Of a stretch of DNA of 64,000 nt, positions 36,356 to 44,445 are shown one piece after another. The notes beneath the pieces are model-generated. The model searched no databases. It worked only from the letters and a program-made list of their open reading frames with translations, and was not told the origin of the DNA. Source of the DNA: Lignipirellula cremea. GTDB lineage: Bacteria; Planctomycetota; Planctomycetia; Pirellulales; Pirellulaceae. The stretch spans positions 2,771,001-2,835,000 of the forward strand of contig NZ_CP036433.1 in the NCBI RefSeq assembly GCF_007751035.1, given 5' to 3'. Numbering within the stretch: the stretch's first letter is position 1; every line of letters begins with the position of its first letter. The position numbers and the translations under genes are program-made.

Positions 36356-36568
36356 TTTTTCGCCTCGGTCCTGCAGCGGGTGGGGAGTTCGGCTGCAATG
36401 GGTTGGTCGTTGAGAAACATCCTTGTTCCCACATCGAATCGGGGCGGAGTTTATCACTACCTGGCGACATGCGTCAATAGAATTGACTGGCCGCCTGGAG
36501 GGCGATCTGCGCCGCTGCGTAAGTTCCTTGGGTGTCAGTCGTTCCGGCCTGTGCGCCCAGGCCGGGCC

Positions 36569-36838
36569 TTAGCCGCCGGAGAGCGCTTGCATGATATAAA
36601 TCTCGCTCTCGGGTTCGACCGGATCCGACAGTTGCGTACGGTCGATGAGCAGCCGGCCATCAATAAAAATCATCACGTGCTGTCGCAAGGCCTGCTGGTC
36701 GTCGAGCAAGTAGCTGCGCAGCGAAGGACGTTCCTGAAAAACGGCCTCCAGCGCCTCGCGGACCGTGGCGCCGGCGACCACGGCTGCCGAGCAATCGACA
36801 TGGCGTTGCAGGTTGGCGGTGAACGATACACGCGGCAC
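36569..36838 (-). CDS. MoaD/ThiS-family ubiquitin-like sulfur carrier protein
   Basis: An 89-residue protein from a GTG start with AAGGGA about 6 bases upstream. It has the MoaD/ThiS beta-grasp pattern: VSFTANLQRHVDC at the start, ATVREALEAVFQERPSLRSYL, HVMIFIDGRLLIDR, and the C-terminal ALSGG. The terminal Gly-Gly is the site of thiocarboxylation. It differs from the classical MoaD at 52469. Homologs of this size with HVDCP-like starts occur next to various sulfur transfer genes, but here only a Nudix gene is near. Confidence 0.8.
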   Translation of the reverse strand: MPRVSFTANLQRHVDCSAAVVAGATVREALEAVFQERPSLRSYLLDDQQALRQHVMIFIDGRLLIDRTQLSDPVEPESEIYIMQALSGG

Positions 36839-36863
36839 GAAACGTCCCTTTTGCTGCTGCAGG

Positions 36864-37562
36864 TCAACGGTCCAGGAAACACGACGACGGAGGTTCTCCG
36901 ACGGGCGATGCATTCGCCAGCATCCGCCGCACCGAGGCCATCAGCTCACCCAGGATCACCGCCGTGGCGCCCCAGATTTCGTGCTGGCCGTAACAGACGC
37001 ACGGGGCGTTGAACTGCAGGCGGCCGCGGATAATGCGATGCTCGCCGTAACAGTCCGGGTTGAGCAGCTCCGCCAGCGTTGGCTCCACTACTTCGGCCAC
37101 TTCGGCCGGATTGGGGTGATAAACGGGCCGCCGTTCCAGGACGGCGACCAATGGCGTCACCATAAAGTTGCTGACAAACACATAAACGGGCGTCAACGCG
37201 CCCAGCAAGTGGGCCGGCCGGGCCGGGGCGCCCAGCTCTTCTTCGAACTCGCGGAGGCAGGCTTGCTGGGCCGTTTCGCCCCGTTCGATCCGTCCGCCAG
37301 GAAAGCAGACCTGGTGCGGATGGGCCAGCCCAGCCGGGCGGAGCGTCATCGCCAGGCGCCAGGCGCCCGCGTGACGGTACATGGCGACCAGCACGGCCGC
37401 TTTCCGATGGCCGCACGAAGCCGGGCCGCGGTGCCGCCCATACGCCAGCTCCGGCGACATCAGTGGGGCGTCGACCAGCGGCGGCGGATCGGCGATCGCC
37501 GCCGACAAACGCGACGGCAGGTCGTCGATCTGATCGATGGCCGCGTAAGAGGACTCAGACAA
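36864..37562 (-). CDS. Nudix hydrolase, CoA-pyrophosphatase-like
   Basis: A 232-residue Nudix protein. The Nudix box is complete, beginning GGRIERGETAQQACLREF and continuing EEELG, giving G-x5-E-x7-R-E-x2-E-E-x-G. The flanking sequence (AAVLVAMYRHAGAWRLAMTL, HPHQVCFPGGR) and the later VYVFVSNFMVTPLVAVL fit the CoA pyrophosphatase (NudL/NUDT7) group, which cleaves coenzyme A derivatives. Its stop lies 26 bases before the MoaD-like start, so the two form an operon (Nudix first). Confidence 0.87.
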   Translation of the reverse strand: MSESSYAAIDQIDDLPSRLSAAIADPPPLVDAPLMSPELAYGRHRGPASCGHRKAAVLVAMYRHAGAWRLAMTLRPAGLAHPHQVCFPGGRIERGETAQQACLREFEEELGAPARPAHLLGALTPVYVFVSNFMVTPLVAVLERRPVYHPNPAEVAEVVEPTLAELLNPDCYGEHRIIRGRLQFNAPCVCYGQHEIWGATAVILGELMASVRRMLANASPVGEPPSSCFLDR

Positions 37563-37689
37563 AAGATGCGGACTCCGTCACAAGATTTGGCCAACAGCCA
37601 GCCAGCAAGGGGCCAGCGGGTGGGGCGTCCTTGCTCCCTGTTCATCAATGTACCGCGATTCGTCCGGCGGGGGAGACCCGATGGGACGT

Positions 37690-38532
37690 TTATTTCATCG
37701 CGACCAGGGTCGGTTCGCTCGGCGTGTCGGCGGAGATGAGCTGCTCCGCTTGCAGGGTCGCCAGTGCCTGCGGCAGTTCATCAGGCGACAGATTGAAGCA
37801 CTGGCAGATCAGCGTGCACACCCGCACTTCCTTGTGACGCTTCATACCGGCCGAATACCAGATGGCGAGCGCGGCCCGATCAGCCGGCGGCGAGAGCTTG
37901 CCGGCGCGTGACAGCCAGCGGGAGGCGCCCTCGGGCCAGAGCTGTTCCAGCGGGCCCAGATCGACGCATTTGCCCAGCTCAGGAAAACTGCCAAGGCGCA
38001 AGCTGCGGAGCTTTTTATAGTCGCGAACTGCGGCCCGGGCGAGCGCTTCGCTGTCGTTGGCGCCGCAGGAAGCGATCACGGCGTTGGCAGCCGAGTAGGC
38101 GACATCTTCCGCAATGACGGTCGCGTTCAGCTTGGGGGTAAACACATAGTCGATATTGCAGGCCATGCCGGCGGCGTCGGCCGAGTAGTTGGCGGCTTGC
38201 CGGGCATAATCTGCAAACGAAGCTTTAGCAGCGGCGTCGGCCGCGTAACCGGCGGCCAGTACGGCCCGCCGGGTCGGGCTCGATTTGATCGAACGGGCCA
38301 GGGCATGCGTTTGCAAAGCCGTGGCGCACGCGCCCGTCATGGTTTCCCCCCGGGCAAACGACGCGGCCAGCACACAGGCCTGTGCAGCCGGATGAAAGTC
38401 ATATGGCGACTCGTGCAGGGCCGCTTCCACCCAGCGCAGCGGCTCCACACGCAAAGCCGCCCTGGCGCCATAGGCGACCAGAGCCCGCAGCGGGAGCGTT
38501 TTTAATTCTTCAATCGTCGGTAGAGTGGGCAT
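37690..38532 (-). CDS. Hypothetical protein, Ala-rich helical
   Basis: A 280-residue protein of unknown family. It is strongly helical and Ala-rich (RALVAYGARAALRVEPLRWV, ARGETMTGACATALQTHALA, YAADAAAKASFADYARQAAN). There is no signal peptide or membrane span. The C-terminal part has RVCTLICQCFNLSPDELPQA. The start ATG at 38532 is the first in frame. It lies at the border of the accessory island. Similar proteins in planctomycetes may exist but no function is offered. Confidence 0.7.
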   Translation of the reverse strand: MPTLPTIEELKTLPLRALVAYGARAALRVEPLRWVEAALHESPYDFHPAAQACVLAASFARGETMTGACATALQTHALARSIKSSPTRRAVLAAGYAADAAAKASFADYARQAANYSADAAGMACNIDYVFTPKLNATVIAEDVAYSAANAVIASCGANDSEALARAAVRDYKKLRSLRLGSFPELGKCVDLGPLEQLWPEGASRWLSRAGKLSPPADRAALAIWYSAGMKRHKEVRVCTLICQCFNLSPDELPQALATLQAEQLISADTPSEPTLVAMK

Positions 38533-38700
38533 CGAGTTTTCAAGGCAGGCTCAGATGGGCGGGGCTTCGACCGGAATCCAACAGGCAGCCGGTACACGCA
38601 ACAACAGGGTCGCCCGGCACACACGGGAACGGACGGCAATGCGGGGCGGTCCGAACAGGCTCATTTGTACTGGAGTCCGCACAGCCAGGCAAGAATATTT

Positions 38701-39100
38701 GAAAAGTCGCGCGGGGCGAGCGCGACCGGAGCCCAAGGAAGGCCGCTCCCGGCCGTTCCTGTGAGACGACCGGTCTGGCGAGAAAGAGCGATCCCTTGAA
38801 CGCCCACACTGGCAAAGTCTGAGCTACCCCATTTTCGGCCGTGAATTACTTCGCCAGCCCCCGCCTGTCCTGGTAAAGTTTGGGTGGCCCCCATTGCCCC
38901 AAAAAGTCGCCCGGGGCGAGCGCGACCGGAGCCCAAGGAAGGCCGCTCCCGGCCGTTCCTATGAGACGACCGGTCTGGCGAGAAAGAGCGACCCCTTGAA
39001 CGCCCACACTGGCAAAGTCTGAGCTACCCCATTTTCGGCCGTGAATCACTTCGCCAGCCCCCGCCTGTCCTGGTAAAGTTTGGGTGGCCCCCATTGCCCC
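38701..39100. repeat. Two tandem copies of a 200-bp unit
   Basis: Copy 1 is 38701-38900 and copy 2 is 38901-39100. They have the same length and differ at about five positions by eye. Each contains an imperfect hairpin (GGAAGGCCG / GGCCGTTCC) and ends with the motif AAAGTTTGGGTGGCCCCC. AAAAGTCGC at the left edge (38702) reappears inverted as GCGACTTTT at 39107-39115, just past copy 2. The same GTTTGGGTGGCCCC motif occurs once more at about 42912, behind the RAYT gene. Confidence 0.9.
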
Positions 39101-39330
39101 CGGGAGGCGACTTTTAACTGCAAACGGCTGAGCGTGAGAAACTCCTCCTGTGTCAGTGGCGGCACATGCTGCATGACCACATTCACATTCGCCTGAAACC
39201 CCATCACTGCATCCGGCGCTCCAAACGCCACCCGCGCCCCCGACCGCCCCGACGTGTCGGCTAGCCAGTCACTCGAAATGCTCAATTGATACAGCTTTTC
39301 CGGGTCCTCAAATCGGCGAAAACCAGACAT
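39046..39330 (-). pseudogene. Truncated DcrB/PsbP-like protein gene
   Basis: A 94-codon frame whose first 77 residues look like the beginning of a DcrB/DUF1795-type protein (YQLSISSDWLADTSGR, FQANVNVVMQHVPPLTQEEF, LTLSRLQLK). These are followed by residues encoded by the end of the 200-bp repeat (about 39100 leftward). The normal protein would continue for another 60 or more residues. The repeat therefore appears to have replaced the 3' half. The gene is probably broken, although a short product could still be made. Confidence 0.6.
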
Positions 39331-40001
39331 AACAAACCAATCTCACAAAATCTTGCCAGCAGGATAAAAACCAATCCCTTTGCGACCACTTTCGCCTATT
39401 AACTTTTTGACTTCTTCGATGACGAATATCGGACCGCCGCCGTCTTGTCGAACAGAAAACGCGCCATTTGATGTAGACCTATTGGGCTTTATCCTGGGCT
39501 GTTAGAAATTCGAAAATCACCTTTGCGCAACTTTTGGTCCAAAGCAAAGCGACCCCAAAATTTACGACATTTTTCTACATTGAGTTTTTAGAAATGTTAC
39601 AAACCTTGCGCAAGATTGGTGTGTCAACCCCAACGTTTCAACAGCCCAGCTTTATCCTCAATCTGGTCTTTTGCACAAGACGCTCCGTGAACATCCCACA
39701 TTCTTCCCAATCGTTGTTTTCACTTGATTGTGGCCTGTGGTACAGGAAATTGAAACGCGATGGGCTGCCGACTCCCGACGGAGGCTGAGTGGAAGTTCTC
39801 CGCGCGAGCGGGGACGACAATGCTGTGGTGCTTCGACCACCGCGCGCTGAACAGGGAAGAAATCCAAGAGTCGATTGACGACTACAAGTCGGTTCGGAGA
39901 GGATCGGGTGTGAAGAGCAACGCGTTCCGACTGATCGACTTCTACGCGAGGTTCAGATACAGTCTGGCGAATCCTCTGGAACTGAGACGAGCCCAAATCG
40001 A
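39331..40001. other. Low-GC gap with gene debris
   Basis: About 670 bases of lower GC content than the rest. It holds a fragment of a sulfatase-modifying-factor-type gene (39760-39828) and an imperfect direct repeat: TTAGAAAT and TTGCGCAA occur in the same order near 39502-39530 and 39588-39612. No intact gene was found. Confidence 0.5.
39760..39828 (+). pseudogene. Fragment of formylglycine-generating-enzyme-like gene
   Basis: Twenty-odd codons read CRLPTEAEWKFSARAGTT, which is the strongly conserved core of the FGE-sulfatase/SUMF1 family (usual form RLPTEAEWEYAARAGT). A stop lies directly upstream in frame and the family sequence ends right after. It is a relic left in the accessory island. 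Confidence 0.7.
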
Positions 40002-41177
40002 TCAGATCACAGCATTCTTCCTTGAGGGATTTGCAATTCGATCAATGCCTAAAGTATCCAAAGCGTCAGCTAGCCGTTGAATACCTTCGCATCGAATCAA
40101 TTCGCATTCCTCCTTAAAGAGAGGTATGACGTCGTAAAACGATAAGGAGATGCCATCGTTTGACACTAACTGCCCATAGTCGTCGGTGTTCCTGAGAACC
40201 AACGCCCCATAAAAATCGGTATTAGGCGCGGGCAACTCTAATTCGCTCTGCGTTACGATCTTATACGCTCCGTAGCAGGTCGATCCATCAAATGGAAGTC
40301 GCGCCAGTGTTTTGAGCCAATGAATGGGCCACGATGCGTTTCCTTGCAAAAGCGACGCTTCGTCTAGCGGCCAATTGGCTGGCAACTGCAAAAACAACTC
40401 AGCGAACCCGAAATAGGATATCTGCGACACCGGGGCTGCCATTCGATATGCGCTCATGCCAGCGGTGCAGAGAAGATTGGAGTCCCTGCCCTGCCAGGGT
40501 GGAAAAGCCAGAATGCTGATTGGCACATCCGAAGGGACAATTTCCGTCAGCGTAAGCGCAGTGGGAGGCCCCGCAACAGCGGATAAATGCGCCGAGAGGG
40601 AACTAACAAATTCCGTAAAATCCGCTGGAGAGGGAACTGTTGAAATCACGCCGTCTTCTGGTAGTTTAGCGCCATGCTTTCGCAAGAAATCTTCTACTTC
40701 GGTTTGGCCATTAGCAATGGACCATTTTAACGCATTGAACGGCTCGGAAAGAAGATACGAAGCGTTGATATCCGCTCCGTGGCCGACCAGCAGCTTGACC
40801 AAGGGAAGATGCCCTTCCTTTGCTGCGCGAATGAGAGGCGTCGCGCTATCGCCCGCACCGATGCCTTCGATGGCGGCGCCTCTGTCCAGTAGCCATTTCG
40901 CTGCCTGCATGGAACCAGCCGACGCGGCATCCTCTAGCGGAGAACAGTTGCCATACTTGTTAGGCTGATCAATTTCCAGTCCCGTAGCCACTAACATTTC
41001 AAGAGCTTCAACACAGTTGCCTGCGGCGGCCGCATGCAGCAGTGTGCCAGAACCCATGGGGAACGCTGACAACATTTCGAAATGCTGGGTTATCAATTCA
41101 GCCAAATCCTGAATCTCGCCGTTTCTTAGGCGATTGTACTCCGGGCCGGCGACTCTACTCCACGCGATTGCTCTCAT
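40002..41177 (-). CDS. Ankyrin-repeat / SUFU-domain protein, probable immunity protein
   Basis: A 391-residue protein. Residues about 40-170 form ankyrin repeats (GTLLHAAAAGNCVEALEMLV, SPLEDAASAGSMQAAKWLLD, TPLIRAAKEGHLPLVKLLVG). Residues about 190-375 look like a SUFU (suppressor of fused) domain: LAFPPWQGRDSNLLCTAGMS, YFGFAELFLQLPANWPLD, WLKTLARLPF and FYDVIPLFKEECELI. SUFU and ankyrin proteins are known immunity proteins in polymorphic toxin systems. It starts 8 bases after the AHH nuclease frame ends, so the two form one unit. GC content is lower than in the flanks, pointing to transfer. Confidence 0.78.
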   Translation of the reverse strand: MRAIAWSRVAGPEYNRLRNGEIQDLAELITQHFEMLSAFPMGSGTLLHAAAAGNCVEALEMLVATGLEIDQPNKYGNCSPLEDAASAGSMQAAKWLLDRGAAIEGIGAGDSATPLIRAAKEGHLPLVKLLVGHGADINASYLLSEPFNALKWSIANGQTEVEDFLRKHGAKLPEDGVISTVPSPADFTEFVSSLSAHLSAVAGPPTALTLTEIVPSDVPISILAFPPWQGRDSNLLCTAGMSAYRMAAPVSQISYFGFAELFLQLPANWPLDEASLLQGNASWPIHWLKTLARLPFDGSTCYGAYKIVTQSELELPAPNTDFYGALVLRNTDDYGQLVSNDGISLSFYDVIPLFKEECELIRCEGIQRLADALDTLGIDRIANPSRKNAVI

Positions 41178-41185
41178 TATGTCAC

Positions 41186-41587
41186 CTAAATTGGAAACGT
41201 TCCCGATTGCAGTTCACTTGCAATCTGCTGAAGCATGTTGAGCACGTTCTGACGCGAACCTTTCCGAACAAGCTGAAGCCTCATTGCAACCTCCCTCGCA
41301 TACCGCTGCGTATGTATTCCATTCCCCGCAATTGACATCGGGCCCCAATGTACGTTCTCACCGATGCCATGAATATCGATATTATGCTGTTGAAGTATTG
41401 CTTGTGCGTATCGTACGGAGCGACGAGCGCTATCATTCCAAAGCGAAAAGGCACCCTTCATTACGATGTGGTGACCGTGAGGATTCGTCAGTCCGGCTGG
41501 TTGTGAAATATTAGCATTTCTAAGTTGGCGAGAAAAGCTCGCATTGTGGACCGGGCGGAAATGGGGCCATCCATTAATTGTTGACAA
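41186..41587 (-). CDS. AHH-type nuclease toxin domain (orphan cassette)
   Basis: A 133-residue frame. Residues about 33-120 match the AHH group of the HNH/Endo VII nuclease superfamily: GHHIVMKGAFSLWND with the paired His, then HNIDIHGIGENVHWGPM, and GIHTQRYAREVAMRL. These domains are the C-terminal toxic tips of polymorphic toxins. No secretion or delivery region is attached. The frame opens at a TTG with a stop just upstream, close to where the RAYT gene begins on the other strand, so the front of the toxin may have been lost. It may be a silent cassette or a free intracellular toxin. The immunity-like gene follows at once. Confidence 0.72.
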   Translation of the reverse strand: MSTINGWPHFRPVHNASFSRQLRNANISQPAGLTNPHGHHIVMKGAFSLWNDSARRSVRYAQAILQQHNIDIHGIGENVHWGPMSIAGNGIHTQRYAREVAMRLQLVRKGSRQNVLNMLQQIASELQSGTFPI

Positions 41588-41655
41588 CCCGACTCGATTT
41601 CGTTAAATTCCAATCTTTCCATCGCCCTTTCCCATTAGTTCTGAGGCGTTCCGTC

Positions 41656-42717
41656 ATGGCCCGTACTCCGCGTCGTGAAGTGATTGATGGGTCTACGGTT
41701 GGCGTGTTTCATTGCGTCAATCGCTGTGTGCGACGGGCGTTTTTGTGTGGGCAGGATCCGGTGTCGGGCCAGGATTTTGACCATCGGCGGGCGTGGATTC
41801 AGCGGCGGATGGAGTTTCTGGCCGGCGAGTTCGGCGTCGAGGTGCTCGGCTTTGCCGTGATGAGCAACCATTTGCATGTCATCCTGCGGACCCGGCCGGA
41901 TGTGGTGGCGGAGTGGTCCGACGACGACATCGCCCTGCGGTGGTGGAATCTGTTTCCGCTGCGGCGGGAACAAGACGGCTCGCCGGCCGAACCGACCGAG
42001 GCGGAACTCGGCATGCTGCTGTGCGACTCCAAGGTGCTGGCCGAACGCCGGCAGCGACTGTCGAGTCTCTCCTGGTTCATGCGCTGCCTGGCCGAGCCGA
42101 TCGCCCGACGGGCCAATAAAGAGGACGAATGCACCGGCCGTTTCTGGGAAGGCCGCTACAAATGCCAGCCGCTCCTCGATGAAGCGGCGCTGCTGGCGTG
42201 CAGCGTCTACGTCGATCTCAACCCCGTGCGAGCTGGCATCGCCGCCACACCGGAGACAAGCCGTCACACCTCAGGCTACGAGCGGATCGAAGCCAGCAAG
42301 GCGAGTGACACAACCCGACACCGGGCTAAGTCCAGTGAAGAGCAATCACCGCGGCAAGACGACTGGCTCAGCCCAATCGAACTGGACGAACAGAGCGAAC
42401 GCTCCACCGCTCCTCCCGCACGCCGTGCCTCGCACCGCGGTTATCTGTCGCTGGATCTCACGGCATACTTGAAGCTGCTCGACTGGACCGGTCGGCAGAT
42501 CCGCCGCGGCAAACGCGGCAGTATCCCTTCCGATCTGGCGCCGATTATGGAGCGGCTGCAGATCTCGTCCGACCTCTGGGTGGACACGGTTCAAAACTTC
42601 CGCAAGCTCTTCCACCGCGCCGCCGGTGCCCCCGCAACGCTCGCCGCCGAAGCCGCCCGCCGCGGCAAACGCTGGCTGGCCGGCATGCAGAACAGCCGGG
42701 AGTGCTTTGACGGCTAA
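41656..42717 (+). CDS. REP-associated tyrosine transposase (RAYT, Y1 family)
   Basis: A 353-residue Y1 single-strand transposase-like protein. The HUH metal site is His72-Leu-His74 in MSNHLHVIL. The catalytic Tyr is Tyr185 in CSVYVDLNPVRAG, the usual RAYT pattern, after FWEGRYKCQPL. The N-terminus (FHCVNRCVRRAFLCGQD) is typical too. The C-terminal 130 residues are basic and may be an accessory DNA-binding domain. RAYTs are domesticated relatives of IS200/IS605 transposases that act on palindromic REP sequences. It is a stand-alone gene without terminal repeats of its own. Confidence 0.9.
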   Translation: MARTPRREVIDGSTVGVFHCVNRCVRRAFLCGQDPVSGQDFDHRRAWIQRRMEFLAGEFGVEVLGFAVMSNHLHVILRTRPDVVAEWSDDDIALRWWNLFPLRREQDGSPAEPTEAELGMLLCDSKVLAERRQRLSSLSWFMRCLAEPIARRANKEDECTGRFWEGRYKCQPLLDEAALLACSVYVDLNPVRAGIAATPETSRHTSGYERIEASKASDTTRHRAKSSEEQSPRQDDWLSPIELDEQSERSTAPPARRASHRGYLSLDLTAYLKLLDWTGRQIRRGKRGSIPSDLAPIMERLQISSDLWVDTVQNFRKLFHRAAGAPATLAAEAARRGKRWLAGMQNSRECFDG

Positions 42718-43365
42718 ATTGAAATCGCGTTTCGCTTTACAGCTGAGAGCGAAATGTGAGTCGCCGCGCGCAACGACTGCCCGTCGGGTGGCGGCTCCCT
42801 CGTCCTTGAACCCGCTAAGGTTCGAAGGGCAGCTTGGGGAAGGCCTTTAGTCGCTTCCACGCAATGCCCCGGATTGCCGAAATCAAGTTTTGCTTCTTCA
42901 AGATGTGCTGGCAGAGTTTGGGTGGCCCCTTTTGACCGGCCATCAATCGGACGCGTATCAGCCGTGGCGGCATGAAGCGACTTTGGCAATACCTTCCCGA
43001 TGTCAATAGTGGAATGTCTTTCTAACCGGGGGAGAATGAGGCCAGCGGCTGTCTCTGTAGAAATGCCGCGCGCGGCCGTTCGTCTTGGAGGGCCGGCTTG
43101 CCTCGATGACCTCGAGCCTGGACGGGCAGGATCGCCACGTCCTGCAGAAAAATGGCCGCTCCTGACCTCGCTGGGAATCCTGGGGGCGGGAGTTGCCGAG
43201 ACCCGTCCGTCAGGGGTATTCTGCTTGCGGGCCGATGTCTGCCGGCGTCGGCTGAGAAGTGGAACGCCTGACGGGTCGAACGCGGGGGCGGACGGCTGTG
43301 AAATCTCGCGTCGGATTGTGTCGGAAATTCCCAAACATTCGTGGATCGCTGGCGAATACCTTTTT
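42718..43365. other. Gap behind RAYT gene with REP-like motif
   Basis: About 650 bases. GTTTGGGTGGCCCC near 42912, followed by TTTTGACCGGCCATC, gives an imperfect hairpin GGTGGCC/GGCCATC and matches the end of the 200-bp repeats. The open frame from 43000 that continues into the next gene does not look coding before 43366. Confidence 0.5.
42906..42938. repeat. Single REP-like motif shared with the 200-bp repeats
   Basis: TGGCAGAGTTTGGGTGGCCCC agrees in 19 or 20 positions with the end of each 200-bp copy (TGGTAAAGTTTGGGTGGCCCC). It lies about 190 bases after the RAYT stop codon. Confidence 0.6.
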
Positions 43366-44355
43366 ATGAACAAGCCTGAAAAAACCGCTGCGAAAACCGT
43401 CAAGCTGCCAGGAAAACCGGCCGCCGGAACCAGCCTGGGCGGGAAGATCGCTTACTGGCTTTTCCTGTTCCCCCTGCTGTGCCTGTTGTGGCCGTTCCGG
43501 ACCGGTTTGCGGCTGCTGTACCGGAATTTTCTGTCTTATATCTTCGGCCGAGTCCTGCGGGACTCGGATCGGATTTACAGCATCAAGTTTGTCTATTACG
43601 GCGACTCGGTTTACCTGCACCCAATGATCTGGGGCAGTGCGGCGATGGGATTCCTCCAGCAGGCTGGCTGGGTTGCGCCGAACTGGCTGCTGCTTGTCTG
43701 GTTTATCCTGCTGGTCGTCTGTTATGTGACGATCATGTACAACTTTGATGTGGTGCGGACGGCCATCCTGGGCGTGTCGATCCTGGCGCTAATGGGCGGC
43801 GCCTATTTTTCCACGATCCAGTTCACCCTGAACCCGCTGCGCGCCCTGGCGTCGCACATTGGGTCGTTAAACGCCGAAGTTTCTCCCGGCTTTTACTTTG
43901 CTTCGGCCTATGTTTTTGGCGGGTTGATCATTTCCGACGTGCTCTGGTCCTGGCTGTTTCGCCGGGTGGAGATCGACGAATCGTACGTTTACGAGCATCA
44001 ATTCCTGCGGACCTCGACACGCGAGCCCATTTTTGCCCGCGGCTTGCGGCGGGAAACGAAAGATCTGCTAGAAATGTTGTTGCTGGGAGCCGGCGACATC
44101 CAGCATCGGACGCGGAACGGGGTGCGGCGGTTCAACAACGTGCCGTTCGCTTCGCTCTGGCTGGGCACGGCGATCGACGCCATGCTGGACCATCGCCGCT
44201 CCGGCCAGATCAAACTCGAGAGAAAATCTCGCCAGGACGACGCCGATCAGGCGACAGTTGACCATGCCTTTCCCGACGACGACCATGAACTCGACGACGA
44301 CCATGACGACGGCGACGACTGGACCGATCTGCCCGACGACGACGACTCCCTGTAG
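43366..44355 (+). CDS. Multi-pass membrane protein with Asp-rich tail
   Basis: A 329-residue protein starting MNKPEKTAAKTVK. Membrane segments are visible near residues 27-47 (WLFLFPLLCLLWPF), 83-105, 109-128 (WLLLVWFILLVVCYVTIMYN), 132-150 (AILGVSILALMGGAYFST) and 183-205 (FYFASAYVFGGLIISDVLWS). The cytoplasmic C-terminus contains REPIFARGLRRETKDLLEML, then a strongly acidic tail with many Asp and His residues, which could bind metal ions. The following gene, 90 bases away, is also a membrane protein and is probably co-transcribed. No family was recognised. Confidence 0.72.
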   Translation: MNKPEKTAAKTVKLPGKPAAGTSLGGKIAYWLFLFPLLCLLWPFRTGLRLLYRNFLSYIFGRVLRDSDRIYSIKFVYYGDSVYLHPMIWGSAAMGFLQQAGWVAPNWLLLVWFILLVVCYVTIMYNFDVVRTAILGVSILALMGGAYFSTIQFTLNPLRALASHIGSLNAEVSPGFYFASAYVFGGLIISDVLWSWLFRRVEIDESYVYEHQFLRTSTREPIFARGLRRETKDLLEMLLLGAGDIQHRTRNGVRRFNNVPFASLWLGTAIDAMLDHRRSGQIKLERKSRQDDADQATVDHAFPDDDHELDDDHDDGDDWTDLPDDDDSL

Positions 44356-44445
44356 GTCCAACCCGTCGGCGGCCCGCCACGCGAGCGTCGAGACACGGGC
44401 TTCTCGTTTTCTGCTGGACTCCGCCTGCGATCGGCAAGCTGCTTT

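Noticed and set aside
18670-37643. The 16-mer TCCTTGCTCCCTGTTC occurs at about 18671 and again at about 37629
   Set aside because: Two chance-like matches with unrelated flanks and no hairpin; not enough to call a repeat family.
39534-39788. 84-codon plus-strand frame in the low-GC gap
   Set aside because: No ribosome binding site and no domain; it ends inside the FGE-like fragment in another register.
43000-43365. Upstream extension of the membrane protein gene at 43366
   Set aside because: The extra 122 codons are Arg/Gly-rich without pattern, while MNKPEKTAAK at 43366 is a natural start before the first membrane segment.
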